A stretch of DNA of 64,000 bases, taken from positions 248,001-312,000 of the forward strand of contig NZ_FOMS01000005.1 in the NCBI RefSeq assembly GCF_900112685.1, given 5' to 3'. Source of the DNA: Roseivivax sediminis. GTDB taxonomy: Bacteria > Pseudomonadota > Alphaproteobacteria > Rhodobacterales > Rhodobacteraceae. The first letter of the stretch is position 1; every line of letters begins with the position of its first letter. The notes under the pieces were generated by a model. That model was not told where the DNA came from and did no database searches. It was given only the letters and a program-made list of their open reading frames with translations. The position numbers and the translations under genes were made by a program. This document shows positions 29,952 through 38,619 of this stretch, piece by piece.

Positions 29952-31718
29952 TCACTCCGCGGCTTGTTTGTCTTCTTCTTTCAGGATCGGCAGCTGCATC
30001 TCGAAAACTGCGCCACCCCCCTCCGCGTTCCGCGCGGTGAGGCGACCGCCCAGGTCTGCGACGATCCCGGACGAAATTGCAAGGCCGAGTCCGGTGCCGT
30101 CGCCGGGCTGCTTGGTGGTGTAGAAGGGCTCGAACAGGGCGTCGAGATCCTCGATCCCGTGGCCGTTGTCGCGCACCGACAGCGTCGCCGTCTCGCCCTC
30201 GGCCAGAAGCACCTCGATCTCGGGGTTGCGCACGCTCTTGGTGGCGTCGAGCGCGTTGCGCAGAAGGTTCACCAGCACCTGCTCGATCCGCATCCGGTCG
30301 CCCATCACGCGCACCGGGTGATCGGGTGTGATCCGGCTGATCCGGACCTTCCGCACCTTCAATTGTGGCTCCATCATCGACAGCGCCGAGGCGAGCGCCT
30401 CGCCCATGTCTACGGGGCTCAGCTCGTCGGCGCCTTTTCGCGCATAGGATTTCAGCTGCCGGGTGATCGCGCCCATTCGCTCGATCAGATCGTCGATGCG
30501 ATGGAAAGCGGTCTGCGCCTCTTCGGGCCGGTTGCGCCGCAAGAGGAGCCGCGCCCCCGCAAGATACGTCTTCATCGCCGCCAGCGGTTGGTTGAGCTCG
30601 TGGCTGACCGCCGCCGACATCTCCCCCAGCGCGGCGAGCTTGGAGCTCTGCTCCAGCGTCTGCTCGGCCACGGCGAGGTTCTCCTGCACCCTCTCGCGCT
30701 CCGCGATCTCCCGCTGCAGCCGCGCGTTGAGTCGGCGCAGTTCCGCGCTCTCGCGCTGGAACAAGGCCATGCGCAGCGCCGTCCTGCGCGACAGCGCGTA
30801 GAAGGCGAGCGCGGCCAGAAGCGCGAAGACCATGATCTCCAGCGCCAGCACCGCGTTCACTCTTTCGCGCACCGAGGCATAGGTGGTGAAGGAGCTGATC
30901 GACCAGCCGCGGAACGGGATGCGCCCGTCGATGCGCATCACAGCTTCGCCGCGCAGGTAGGCGTCGGCGGTGACGGCCGTCCAGTCGGCGGTGGCCTGGA
31001 TCGCGCGCTCGATCGCCGATCCCGGCGGCTGACGCTCCAGCGCCTCGCTCACCTGCAGGCCGCGCCAGCGCGGCTCCGTGGCGAGGATGATCTGCCCCTC
31101 GGAATTGGTCACCAGCACCGCGTCCGAGATCCCCGCCCAGGCCCGTTCGAACTTCGACAGGTCGAGCTCCACCAGGATCACGCCGAGCGCGGTGCCCCCC
31201 GCCTCGACCCGCCGCGAATAGAAGAAGCTGAAATCGCCGGTCTCGCGCTGCCGCGTGGTGAAAACCGTGGCATTGGAGCGCATCGCATCGACGAAATAGG
31301 GCGCCTGGCGGTGCCCTTCACCCAGACGGTTGCGGTCGGTCGCGGCAACCGTGCGCCCGTCATTGTCGAGCAGCATGAGCGAGGCACCGCCGATCTGTTC
31401 GGCATAGAAGATCAGCCGCTGGGAGCTTTGCACGTATTCGCCGGTCTGCAGCGCCCCGATCAACGACTGGTCGAGCGCCAGGAGCTGCGGCACGATGGCG
31501 TTGCGCCGGATCTCGGACAGCAGGTTCCCCGAATAGAGTGCGAGCCGCAGCTCCGCCCGGTTGCGGGTGGTCTCGGTGAACCGCTGGGTCAAGAGCTTGT
31601 TGGTCACCCACACCGTCGCGACCGCCGCCACGAAGAGGACAAGCAGCGCCGTCCGGACACGCCAGCTCAGCGGTCCGGGTCCGGATGTCTCCTCGCTCGT
31701 CTCAGGCGCGTCGGACAT
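29952..31718 (-). CDS. dctB: DctB-like sensor histidine kinase
   Basis: The 588-residue membrane kinase has a first span around residues 23-40 (VRTALLVLFVAAVATVW) and a periplasmic dCache-like sensor of about 250 residues. A second span is near 290-310 and a coiled region follows. SHELNQPLAAMKTYLAGA holds the phospho-acceptor histidine (near residue 371). The ATPase domain shows NLLRNALDAT, DNGHGI and GTGLGLAIS. Six bases separate its stop from the dctD start upstream on the same strand order, so both are in one operon. Confidence 0.9.
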   Translation of the reverse strand: MSDAPETSEETSGPGPLSWRVRTALLVLFVAAVATVWVTNKLLTQRFTETTRNRAELRLALYSGNLLSEIRRNAIVPQLLALDQSLIGALQTGEYVQSSQRLIFYAEQIGGASLMLLDNDGRTVAATDRNRLGEGHRQAPYFVDAMRSNATVFTTRQRETGDFSFFYSRRVEAGGTALGVILVELDLSKFERAWAGISDAVLVTNSEGQIILATEPRWRGLQVSEALERQPPGSAIERAIQATADWTAVTADAYLRGEAVMRIDGRIPFRGWSISSFTTYASVRERVNAVLALEIMVFALLAALAFYALSRRTALRMALFQRESAELRRLNARLQREIAERERVQENLAVAEQTLEQSSKLAALGEMSAAVSHELNQPLAAMKTYLAGARLLLRRNRPEEAQTAFHRIDDLIERMGAITRQLKSYARKGADELSPVDMGEALASALSMMEPQLKVRKVRISRITPDHPVRVMGDRMRIEQVLVNLLRNALDATKSVRNPEIEVLLAEGETATLSVRDNGHGIEDLDALFEPFYTTKQPGDGTGLGLAISSGIVADLGGRLTARNAEGGGAVFEMQLPILKEEDKQAAE

Positions 31719-31754
31719 GGACCCACCCTAGGCACGGCGGAAAACGGCGGCAAG

Positions 31755-32423
31755 TCAGGCGAGATCCAATGCACGCGCCAGATGTGCAAAGAGCGCCGCA
31801 CCGTCGGTGCCGCCCTGGGCGGGATCGGCGGCGCGCTCGGGATGCGGCATCATTCCGAGGACACGGCGATTCTCCGACAGGATCCCCGCGATGTCCTGCA
31901 CCGACCCGTTGGGATTGCCCTCGTAGGTAAAGGCGACGCGATCCTCGCCGGCCAACCGCTCCAACGTGGCCTCGTCGGCGATGTAATTGCCGTCGTGATG
32001 GGCAATCGGCACGCGGATCGTGTCGCCCACCGCGTAGCCCGCGGTATAGAGGCTCTCCGTCGTGGCCACCCGCAGGGGCACGGTACGGCAGATATATTTC
32101 AGCCCGGCATTGCGCAGCAGCGCACCGGGCAGCATCCCGGTCTCGGTCAGGATCTGGAAGCCGTTGCAGATGCCGAGAACATATCCGCCGCGCTCGGCAT
32201 GGGCCTTCACCGCGCCGATCACCGGCGAGGTCGCCGCGATCGCGCCGCAGCGCAGGTAGTCGCCGTAGGAAAACCCGCCCGGCACCGCCACGAGGTCGGT
32301 GCCCGAAGGCAGCGCGGTGTCCTTGTGCCAGACCATCTCGGTCTCGATGCCGGCGGCCTTCAGCGCCACGGCGAGATCGCGGTCGCAGTTCGATCCGGGA
32401 AAGACGATGACGGCGGCACGCAT
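31755..32423 (-). CDS. purQ: Phosphoribosylformylglycinamidine synthase subunit PurQ
   Basis: PurQ is the glutaminase subunit of FGAM synthase, passing ammonia to PurL in purine synthesis. The 222-residue protein opens [16 protein letters not shown], has the nucleophile cysteine in GICNGFQIL, and ends with MMPHPERA, which contains the histidine and glutamate of the triad. ATG 32423 overlaps the purS stop by three bases. purL is not in the window. Confidence 0.96.
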   Translation of the reverse strand: MRAAVIVFPGSNCDRDLAVALKAAGIETEMVWHKDTALPSGTDLVAVPGGFSYGDYLRCGAIAATSPVIGAVKAHAERGGYVLGICNGFQILTETGMLPGALLRNAGLKYICRTVPLRVATTESLYTAGYAVGDTIRVPIAHHDGNYIADEATLERLAGEDRVAFTYEGNPNGSVQDIAGILSENRRVLGMMPHPERAADPAQGGTDGAALFAHLARALDLA

Positions 32424-32653
32424 CACAGGGTCTCGATCCGGTAGCTCTCGATCACCGTGTTGGCCAGAAGGCGCTGGCACATCTCCTCGATGCGCGCCTC
32501 GGGCGTGCCGTCGGCGAGCTCGAGCTCGATCACCTTGCCCTGCCGCACGCCCTCGACGCCGTCGAAGCCCATCGCCCCCAGCGCGTGGCGCACCGCCTCG
32601 CCCTGCGGATCGAGAACGCCGTCCTTCAGCATCACATGCACCCGTGCCTTCAT
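32423..32653 (-). CDS. purS: Phosphoribosylformylglycinamidine synthase subunit PurS
   Basis: PurS is the small structural subunit that bridges PurQ and PurL. The 76-residue sequence starts [21 protein letters not shown] and contains [12 protein letters not shown], both typical. ATG 32653 is used because the family begins there; further upstream the frame runs through the intergenic repeat. It is directly coupled to purQ through an ATGA overlap. Confidence 0.95.
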   Translation of the reverse strand: MKARVHVMLKDGVLDPQGEAVRHALGAMGFDGVEGVRQGKVIELELADGTPEARIEEMCQRLLANTVIESYRIETL

Positions 32654-32693
32654 CGCCTCTCTCCTCGGTGCGCCCGGCTCCGCGGGCCTCTGC

Positions 32694-32746
32694 CCCTGTC
32701 TTCTTCTCGTTCCAAGTACTCCGGGGGTGTGGGGGCCGGCCCCCAC
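32694..32746. repeat. Dispersed intergenic repeat, copy 3
   Basis: Between purC and purS. The leader TCTTCTTCTCGTTCCAAGT and ACTCCGGGGG is followed by the perfect palindrome GTGGGGGCCGGCCCCCAC at 32729-32746. The leader reads on the plus strand while the pur genes run on the minus strand. Confidence 0.7.
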
Positions 32747-32837
32747 GCAGGCCGGCCATCCCGCGCCGCGTTCAACGCCCCTGCCGCTTCCCGGTCCATG
32801 TCGCCAGATACCGGACGTTGCCGTCCGTCTTTCGCTT

Positions 32838-33599
32838 TCAATTGATGAGCGTCGGCTTGGTGATCGGCTGGGAATTCTTCGGCATCACACCGAGCCGCCG
32901 CGCGACCTCGGTATAGGCGTCGGCGAGGTCCCCCAAGTCGCGGCGGAACACGTCCTTGTCGAGCTTCTGCCCGGTCTCCACATCCCACAGCCGGCAGCTG
33001 TCCGGAGAGATCTCGTCGGCCACGATCAACCGCTGGAAATCGCCCTCGAAGAGCCGGCCGACCTCGATCTTGAAGTCGACGAGCCGGATCCCGACCGCCA
33101 TCATCACGCCCGACATGAAGTCGTTCACCCGAAGCGCCAGGCTCAGGATGTCGTCCATGTCCTGCTGGCTGGCCCAGTTGAAGGCGGCGATGTGCTCCTC
33201 GGTGACAAGCGGATCGCCGAGCTTGTCGTCCTTGTAGTAGTATTCCACGATCGGCCGGGGCAGCGCCGTGCCCTCCTCGATGCCGAGCCGCTTGGACAGC
33301 GATCCCGCCGCCACGTTGCGCACCACGACCTCGAGCGGGATAATCTCGCACGAGCGCACGAGCTGCTCGCGCATGTTCAGCCGGCGGATGAAATGCGTCG
33401 GCACGCCGACGTTGTTCAGCCCGGTCATGAAGAACTCGGAGAGGCGGTTGTTGAGCACGCCCTTGCCGTCGACCACGTCCTTCTTCTCGGCGTTGAAGGC
33501 GGTCGCGTCGTCCTTGAAGTACTGCACGAGCGTTCCGGGCTCCGGACCCTCGTAGAGAATCTTCGCCTTGCCTTCGTAGATCTTCTTGCGACGCGCCAT
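32838..33599 (-). CDS. purC: Phosphoribosylaminoimidazole-succinocarboxamide synthase
   Basis: PurC joins CAIR with aspartate using ATP in purine synthesis. The 253-residue sequence starts [18 protein letters not shown] and includes [22 protein letters not shown] and [11 protein letters not shown], all family marks in SAICAR synthetases. ATG 33599 is the family start. The region upstream diverges from the ATPase-inhibitor gene. purC, purS and purQ probably form one minus-strand operon with a 184-base gap holding the repeat. Confidence 0.96.
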   Translation of the reverse strand: MARRKKIYEGKAKILYEGPEPGTLVQYFKDDATAFNAEKKDVVDGKGVLNNRLSEFFMTGLNNVGVPTHFIRRLNMREQLVRSCEIIPLEVVVRNVAAGSLSKRLGIEEGTALPRPIVEYYYKDDKLGDPLVTEEHIAAFNWASQQDMDDILSLALRVNDFMSGVMMAVGIRLVDFKIEVGRLFEGDFQRLIVADEISPDSCRLWDVETGQKLDKDVFRRDLGDLADAYTEVARRLGVMPKNSQPITKPTLIN

Positions 33600-33754
33600 G
33601 ACGGCCCTTTCGTTGAATGGGTGCAACAGGTGCCTCCCGCCCGCGCATCCTTTAGTGCATGGGCCGCAGTGTCGCAAGCGCGCCCGCCGGCTTGCACAGT
33701 GCGGCGCGCAGCGGCATAGCTGCGGGTGAGAGCCAATCTGTCCGGGACCGTATC

Positions 33755-34069
33755 ATGACCACGTTCGACGACCGCGAAAACGCATTCGAAGCCAAGTTCG
33801 CCCATGACGAGGAGATGAAGTTCCGCGCCGAGGCACGGCGCAACAAGCTGCTCGGCCTCTGGGCCGCAGAGAAGCTGGGCCTGTCCGGCGAGGCCGCCGA
33901 CAGCTACGCTCGCGAGGTGGTGAAGGCCGATTTCGAGGAGGCCGGCCACGAGGACGTCGTGCGCAAGGTCGCCGGCGATCTCGGCGACAAGTCCAGCCCC
34001 GACGAGATCCGCGCCCAGATGGCGGAATGCCTCCTCGAGGCCAAGAAGCAACTCGCCGAGGAGCACTGA
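33755..34069 (+). CDS. DUF1476 protein, F1-ATPase inhibitor subunit zeta
   Basis: The 104-residue helical protein starts MTTFDDRENAFEAKFAHDEE and matches the DUF1476 family. In Paracoccus this family is the zeta inhibitor of the F1Fo ATP synthase, whose N-terminal helix blocks ATP hydrolysis. The remainder, RNKLLGLWAAEKLGL and DFEEAGHEDVVRKV, forms the four-helix body. ATG 33755 is chosen because the family begins there; an in-frame upstream extension has no family similarity. It diverges from purC. Confidence 0.9.
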   Translation: MTTFDDRENAFEAKFAHDEEMKFRAEARRNKLLGLWAAEKLGLSGEAADSYAREVVKADFEEAGHEDVVRKVAGDLGDKSSPDEIRAQMAECLLEAKKQLAEEH

Positions 34070-34131
34070 GCCACCCGGCCCATGCGCGGCGGCGGCATCC
34101 GCTGCCGCCCCACCCCGGCCGACCGTGCGCC

Positions 34132-34190
34132 CTGCTCCGCCGCTTCTTCGGGCATCAAGCACTCCGGAGAGCGCGAGGGGTTGGCGCCTC
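34132..34190 (+). repeat. Dispersed intergenic repeat, copy 4 (partial)
   Basis: The leader CTGCTCCGCCGCTTCTTCGG with CATCAAGCACTCCGGAGAGCG is kept, but the following stem is degraded. It lies between the ATPase-inhibitor gene and the response-regulator gene. Confidence 0.6.
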
Positions 34191-34279
34191 GATCGCGCTA
34201 AGACCTTTCGACAGGAGACCGGGCCGCGCCGGGCCTGTAGGCTGACCGGGAACGCCTTCGACCGGACCGGACCTCCGCC

Positions 34280-34966
34280 ATGACCCGCAGCGCCGCATCT
34301 CCCGCCCCGTTCGTGCCGTCTTCCGCTCTGGTGGTGGACGACCATCCGCTGTTCTGCGACGCGCTCAGCCTGACATTGACCTCTATCGCCGAGTTCGAAC
34401 GGATCGAGACGGCGGGCACGCTCGAGCAGGCGCTGACACTCACCGATGCTGAACCCGCCGACATCATCGTGCTCGACCTCAACCTGCCGGACGTGAACGG
34501 GCTCGACGGGCTGGTGCGGCTGCGCAAGGCGGCGCCGCGTTCGGCGATCCTCGTGGCGTCCTCGATGGCCGACAACCGGATGATATGTCAGGCGCTCAAG
34601 GCCGGGGCCAACGGCTTCGTGCCCAAGCATTCCCAGCGCGGCGTGTTCCGCCGCGCGGTGGAAGCGGTCACCGCCGGCCAGGTTTTCGTCCCCGAAAGCT
34701 ACATCGACCCCGAAGGCGACGGCGAGGGGGAGTCCGACGCGCTCGCACGGCTCGGCTCGCTGACCAACCAGCAGGCGCGCATCCTCGCGCTGATCTGCTC
34801 CGGCAAACTCAACAAGCAGATCGCCTACGAGTTGTCGATCGCGGAAACCACGGTCAAGGCGCATGTCACCGCGATCATGCGCAAGCTCGGCGTCCAGAGT
34901 CGCACGCAGGCCGTTTTGATCGCCCAGAACGCAAGTTTCGCGCGGGTCTTGCCAAGCGGCGATTGA
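34280..34966 (+). CDS. LuxR-type response regulator next to NosP-NahK-like genes
   Basis: The 228-residue protein has a receiver domain (LVVDDHPLFCDAL, phospho-acceptor in VLDLNLPDVNG, lysine in FVPKHS) and a LuxR/NarL helix-turn-helix at residues about 155-215 (LTNQQARILALICSGKLNKQIAYELSIAE). It should bind DNA after phosphorylation. The FIST-domain gene and a hybrid histidine kinase follow on the same strand, so the kinase is its likely partner. Targets are unknown. Confidence 0.9.
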   Translation: MTRSAASPAPFVPSSALVVDDHPLFCDALSLTLTSIAEFERIETAGTLEQALTLTDAEPADIIVLDLNLPDVNGLDGLVRLRKAAPRSAILVASSMADNRMICQALKAGANGFVPKHSQRGVFRRAVEAVTAGQVFVPESYIDPEGDGEGESDALARLGSLTNQQARILALICSGKLNKQIAYELSIAETTVKAHVTAIMRKLGVQSRTQAVLIAQNASFARVLPSGD

Positions 34967-35009
34967 CGTCCCTATGTTTCATCCCGCCAAGGGGAGGACA
35001 GGCACAATC

Positions 35010-36227
35010 GTGGATGGAGCTCAGAGCGGTCCCGCGTTCCACCCCGCGCCGGGCACCGCGCGGGCCGCAATCCCCGCACCTGACGCCGCCCCGCCCGGGG
35101 CCGATGTCCTCTGCGTCACCCAGGTCCCGGCCACCGCCGAGCGCCCGGCACGGGCCGTGGCCGCCGCTCTCGGACCCGGCCCCTTCGCGCTCGTCTGCCT
35201 CTTCGCCGCGCCCTCGGCCGATTTCGCCGGTCTCGCGGCGGACTGCGCCGGGCTCTTCGGTGACGCCGAGGTGATCGCCAGCACCACGGCCGGAGAGATC
35301 GGTGCGGACGGCTACGAAGAGGACCAGATCGTCGCGGTGGGCTTTCCCGCAGGCCTGTTCGCGGTAACAGCCTACCCCGTCACGCCGCTCTCGGCGCTGG
35401 ACGAGAGGGTCACCGACGAGCTGATCCAGCGGCGCAGCGCACTGTCGGAGCGGCCCGGCGCCGCCGGCATGGCGGCCGAGTTCGCCTTCCTGCTGGTCGA
35501 CGGTCTGTCGATGCGCGAGGAGCACCTGACCGCGATGCTCTCGCGCGGGCTCGGCCCGATGCCGCTCTTCGGCGGCTCGGCCGGCGACGGCACGCGCTTC
35601 GGCGAGACGCTGCTTGCCCTGAACGGCCGGGTGATGCGCGACGCCGCGCTGGTCACACTGGTGCGTTCGCGCTGCCCCGTGCGGGTATTCAGCCTCGACC
35701 ACCTGGTCCCGACCGAGACGCGCATGGTGGTGACCGCCGCCGATCCCGAGCGCCGCGTCGTGCAGGAAATCAACGCCGAACCCGCTGCCCGCGAATATGC
35801 CCGGCTCCTGGGCAAGGATCCCCACCAGCTCGACCCCTTCGTCTTCGCCGCCTACCCGGTGGCGGTGCGGCTGGGGGACACCCACCATGTCCGCGCAATC
35901 CAGCGCGTCAACGAGGCCGGAGAGCTGGTGTTCTTCTCGGCGATCAACGAGGGCATGGTGCTCACCCTCGCCCATCCCGGTGACATGTCGGAGCACCTCG
36001 AGCGCAGCCTGGCAGACCTCGGCCGCGACGGCCCGCCGGCACGGATCCTCGGCTGCGACTGCATCCTGCGCCGGATCGAGGCCGGACAGAGCCAGCAGAC
36101 CCGCGCGATCAGCCGCATCCTCGCGCGCCACCGCGTCACCGGCTTTTCCACCTATGGCGAGCAATTCGGCAGCCTGCACGTCAACCAGACGCTGACCGGC
36201 GTCGCGATCTACGCGCCCGAGGGCTGA
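35010..36227 (+). CDS. FIST-domain sensor protein (NosP-like)
   Basis: The protein of 405 residues has FIST N and C domains, with FGDAEVIASTTAGEIG near the front, PLFGGSAGDGTRF in the middle and GFSTYGEQFGSLHVNQTLTGVA at the end. In Pseudomonas and others, NosP of this family binds haem and nitric oxide and controls a neighbouring NahK-like kinase. I chose GTG 35010, which follows AGGGGAGGA; the ATG at 34974 is in frame but has no ribosome site. Haem binding is inferred only from the family and the gene pairing. Confidence 0.8.
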   Translation: MDGAQSGPAFHPAPGTARAAIPAPDAAPPGADVLCVTQVPATAERPARAVAAALGPGPFALVCLFAAPSADFAGLAADCAGLFGDAEVIASTTAGEIGADGYEEDQIVAVGFPAGLFAVTAYPVTPLSALDERVTDELIQRRSALSERPGAAGMAAEFAFLLVDGLSMREEHLTAMLSRGLGPMPLFGGSAGDGTRFGETLLALNGRVMRDAALVTLVRSRCPVRVFSLDHLVPTETRMVVTAADPERRVVQEINAEPAAREYARLLGKDPHQLDPFVFAAYPVAVRLGDTHHVRAIQRVNEAGELVFFSAINEGMVLTLAHPGDMSEHLERSLADLGRDGPPARILGCDCILRRIEAGQSQQTRAISRILARHRVTGFSTYGEQFGSLHVNQTLTGVAIYAPEG

Positions 36228-36230
36228 GCC

Positions 36231-38438
36231 ATGACGCTGATCGATCCCTCCGACGACCTCGCCCGGCAGAACGAGAAACTGGTGAAGATCGCCGAGGCGC
36301 TGATGCGCCGGGTCGAACACCAGACCGCGGAATCCGGCGCCGCCTACGCCCAGTTCGAGCGCGCCGCGCTCTTGGAGCAGCGGGTGCGCGAACGCACCCG
36401 CGAACTCGAGCGCACGCTGGACCTGCTGCACGATTCCAACGCGCGACTCGCTGCGGCCACCGACGAGGCCGAAGCGGCGCGCCGCAACCTCGCCGATGCC
36501 ATCGGCACGCTGAACGAGGGCTTCGCGCTCTTCGATCCCGAAGAACGGCTGGTGATGTGCAATGCGCGCTTCTGCCGGGATTTCCGCGACTCGGTGCGCG
36601 ATCTCGCGCCCGGTCTCGCCTTTGCCGACTATGTCCGCCAGGTCAGTCGCGCGCGCGCGCTGGCCCTGCCGCCGGGCGTGACACCGGAAGACTGGGCGGT
36701 GGAACGGCTGCGGCGCCACCGCGACCGGCACGTGATGTTCAATGTCGAACTGACCGGCAATCGCTGGCTGCAGGTCTCCGAACACCGCACGGGCAACGGC
36801 GGCACCGTGGTGGTGCAGACCGACGTGACCGACATCGTGCAGATAGAGCGGCAGGAACGCGCGCGGCTGAAGGACAGTCAGGCGCGGATGATCCGCGCCA
36901 CGCTCGATCACCTCAACCAGGGGGTGGCGATCTTCGACGGCGCAGGCCGGCTGGTCGGCTGGAACGAACGGATCGGCACGCTCCTTGCGATCTCGGCGCG
37001 ATTTCTACGCATCGGCGCGGGTTTCGACGCGCTGCTCGACAGGCTGCCGCCGGATTTCGCCTTTACCGGTCGCATCGGCCGCGCCGAATTCTCGGGCTGG
37101 GCCGACCGGCGCGGCGCAACGGGACCGATCCGCTTCGAGGTGCGGCGGGCCACGAGCCAGGTGCTCGACGTCTTCGGCCAGGGCATGCCCGACGGCGGCT
37201 TCGTGCTGTCGGTGACCGACGTGACACAGGAACGCGAGGCGGCCCAGCGGCTGGCGGACATGAACGAGGCGCTGGAGAGCCGGGTGATGGAGCGCACGCT
37301 CGACCTCGAGGACGCGCTGGCCGCGGCCGAACGCGCAAACGCCTCCAAGAACCGGTTCGTCGCCGCCGCCTCGCACGATCTGCTGCAACCCCTGTCGGCG
37401 GCGAAGCTCCTGATCTCCTCGTTGTCGGACCGGCTCTCGGATCGCACCGACCGGGCGACGTTGGGCAAGGCGGAAAGCGCGCTGACCTCGGCCGAGGCGC
37501 TGATCGAGGCGCTTCTCGACATCTCCAAGCTGGAATCCGACCGGCTCAGCTTCGACATCCGCCCCATCGCGCTTGAGGAACTGCTCGCCCCCCTTCGCGA
37601 CCAGATGGAGGTGCTGGCGGCAGAGAAGGGCCTCGGCCTGACCGTCGTGCCCTCCGGGCTGTGGGTGGAGAGCGATCCGACCTACCTGCGACGGGTGATC
37701 CAGAACCTCATCTCCAACGCGGTGCGCTACACCGCACACGGCCGCGTGCTGGTCGGCGTGCGCCGCCGCGGCAGCGCCGCCCGGATCGAGGTGCACGACA
37801 CCGGCCCAGGCATCGCCGAGGCCGACCAGAGCGCCATCTTCGAGGAGTTCCGCCGCCTCGACGCGCGCGCCAGCCGCAACGACGGCCTCGGCCTTGGCCT
37901 GGCGATCGTGGAGCGCGCCTGCGCCCGGCTGGGCCATCCGGTGGGACTGCGCTCCGAGCTCGGGCGCGGCTCGTGCTTCATGGTGAGCGTTCCGGTGGCG
38001 GGCCACGGCGCCCGTCCGGGCGCGCCCCGCCTGCGGCCGATGCGGCCCGCGGGGCTGGCCGATGCCGGCCTCATCGTGCTCCTCGTGGAGAACGACCCGG
38101 ACCTGCGCCGCGCCCTCGTCCAGCTCGTCGAAGGCTGGGGCGTGAGCGTGATCGAGGCCGAGGACGCCGACGGCGCGCTGGATCTGCTGGACGACCTCGA
38201 CCTCGTGCCGGACGCGGCCCTTATCGACCAACAGCTCGGCCCCGGGCGGCCCGGCACCGCCCTCTACCAGGCGATCCGCGAGCGCTGGGGCGCTGTGCCC
38301 ACGGCGATCATCACCGCCGACCGTTCCGACGCGCTGCGCCGAGATTGCGCCGCCCTCGGCCTGCCACGGTTGCTGAAACCGATCGACCGGACCGCCCTCG
38401 CACAGTTCCTCAAGGACACCGCCGCTCCACCGGTCTGA
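36231..38438 (+). CDS. Hybrid sensor histidine kinase/response regulator (NahK/ErcS-like)
   Basis: The 735-residue soluble protein has an N-terminal coiled coil, then two PAS-like domains (GTLNEGFALFDPEERLVMCN and NQGVAIFDGAGRLVGWNER). A kinase core follows, with the phospho-acceptor in SHDLLQPLSAAKLL, NLISNAVRYTA and GLGLGLAIV. A receiver domain ends it (LLVENDPDLRR, acceptor in LIDQQLGPG). No membrane span is visible. Its gene starts four bases after the FIST gene stop. The FIST protein is probably its input and the upstream regulator its output. Confidence 0.9.
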   Translation: MTLIDPSDDLARQNEKLVKIAEALMRRVEHQTAESGAAYAQFERAALLEQRVRERTRELERTLDLLHDSNARLAAATDEAEAARRNLADAIGTLNEGFALFDPEERLVMCNARFCRDFRDSVRDLAPGLAFADYVRQVSRARALALPPGVTPEDWAVERLRRHRDRHVMFNVELTGNRWLQVSEHRTGNGGTVVVQTDVTDIVQIERQERARLKDSQARMIRATLDHLNQGVAIFDGAGRLVGWNERIGTLLAISARFLRIGAGFDALLDRLPPDFAFTGRIGRAEFSGWADRRGATGPIRFEVRRATSQVLDVFGQGMPDGGFVLSVTDVTQEREAAQRLADMNEALESRVMERTLDLEDALAAAERANASKNRFVAAASHDLLQPLSAAKLLISSLSDRLSDRTDRATLGKAESALTSAEALIEALLDISKLESDRLSFDIRPIALEELLAPLRDQMEVLAAEKGLGLTVVPSGLWVESDPTYLRRVIQNLISNAVRYTAHGRVLVGVRRRGSAARIEVHDTGPGIAEADQSAIFEEFRRLDARASRNDGLGLGLAIVERACARLGHPVGLRSELGRGSCFMVSVPVAGHGARPGAPRLRPMRPAGLADAGLIVLLVENDPDLRRALVQLVEGWGVSVIEAEDADGALDLLDDLDLVPDAALIDQQLGPGRPGTALYQAIRERWGAVPTAIITADRSDALRRDCAALGLPRLLKPIDRTALAQFLKDTAAPPV

Positions 38439-38536
38439 GCGCGCGCCCGCGCCGCCACCGTCGGCCCCCGGAGATCGCGCCCCCGCAAGGGGCGCTCGGC
38501 TGCCGAGGAAGCCGGACGCCGTCCCACCTCGCGCCA

Positions 38537-38572
38537 TGCTCCTGCTTCTTCGGGCCTCAAATACTCGATTCC
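38537..38572 (+). repeat. Dispersed intergenic repeat, copy 5 (leader)
   Basis: The leader GCTTCTTCGGGCCTCAAATA and CTC is the clearest copy, lying between two convergent genes. The following stem is not evident here. Confidence 0.65.
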
Positions 38573-38619
38573 GTCCGCCAAGCCCCCCGCCCGCCGGGCT
38601 TCCGCACAACCGCGAGGCC

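Noticed and set aside
28713-32444. A 1243-codon plus-strand frame opposite dctD, dctB and purQ
   Set aside because: It is antisense to three well-supported genes, with repetitive Arg/His/Gln composition and no recognisable domain.
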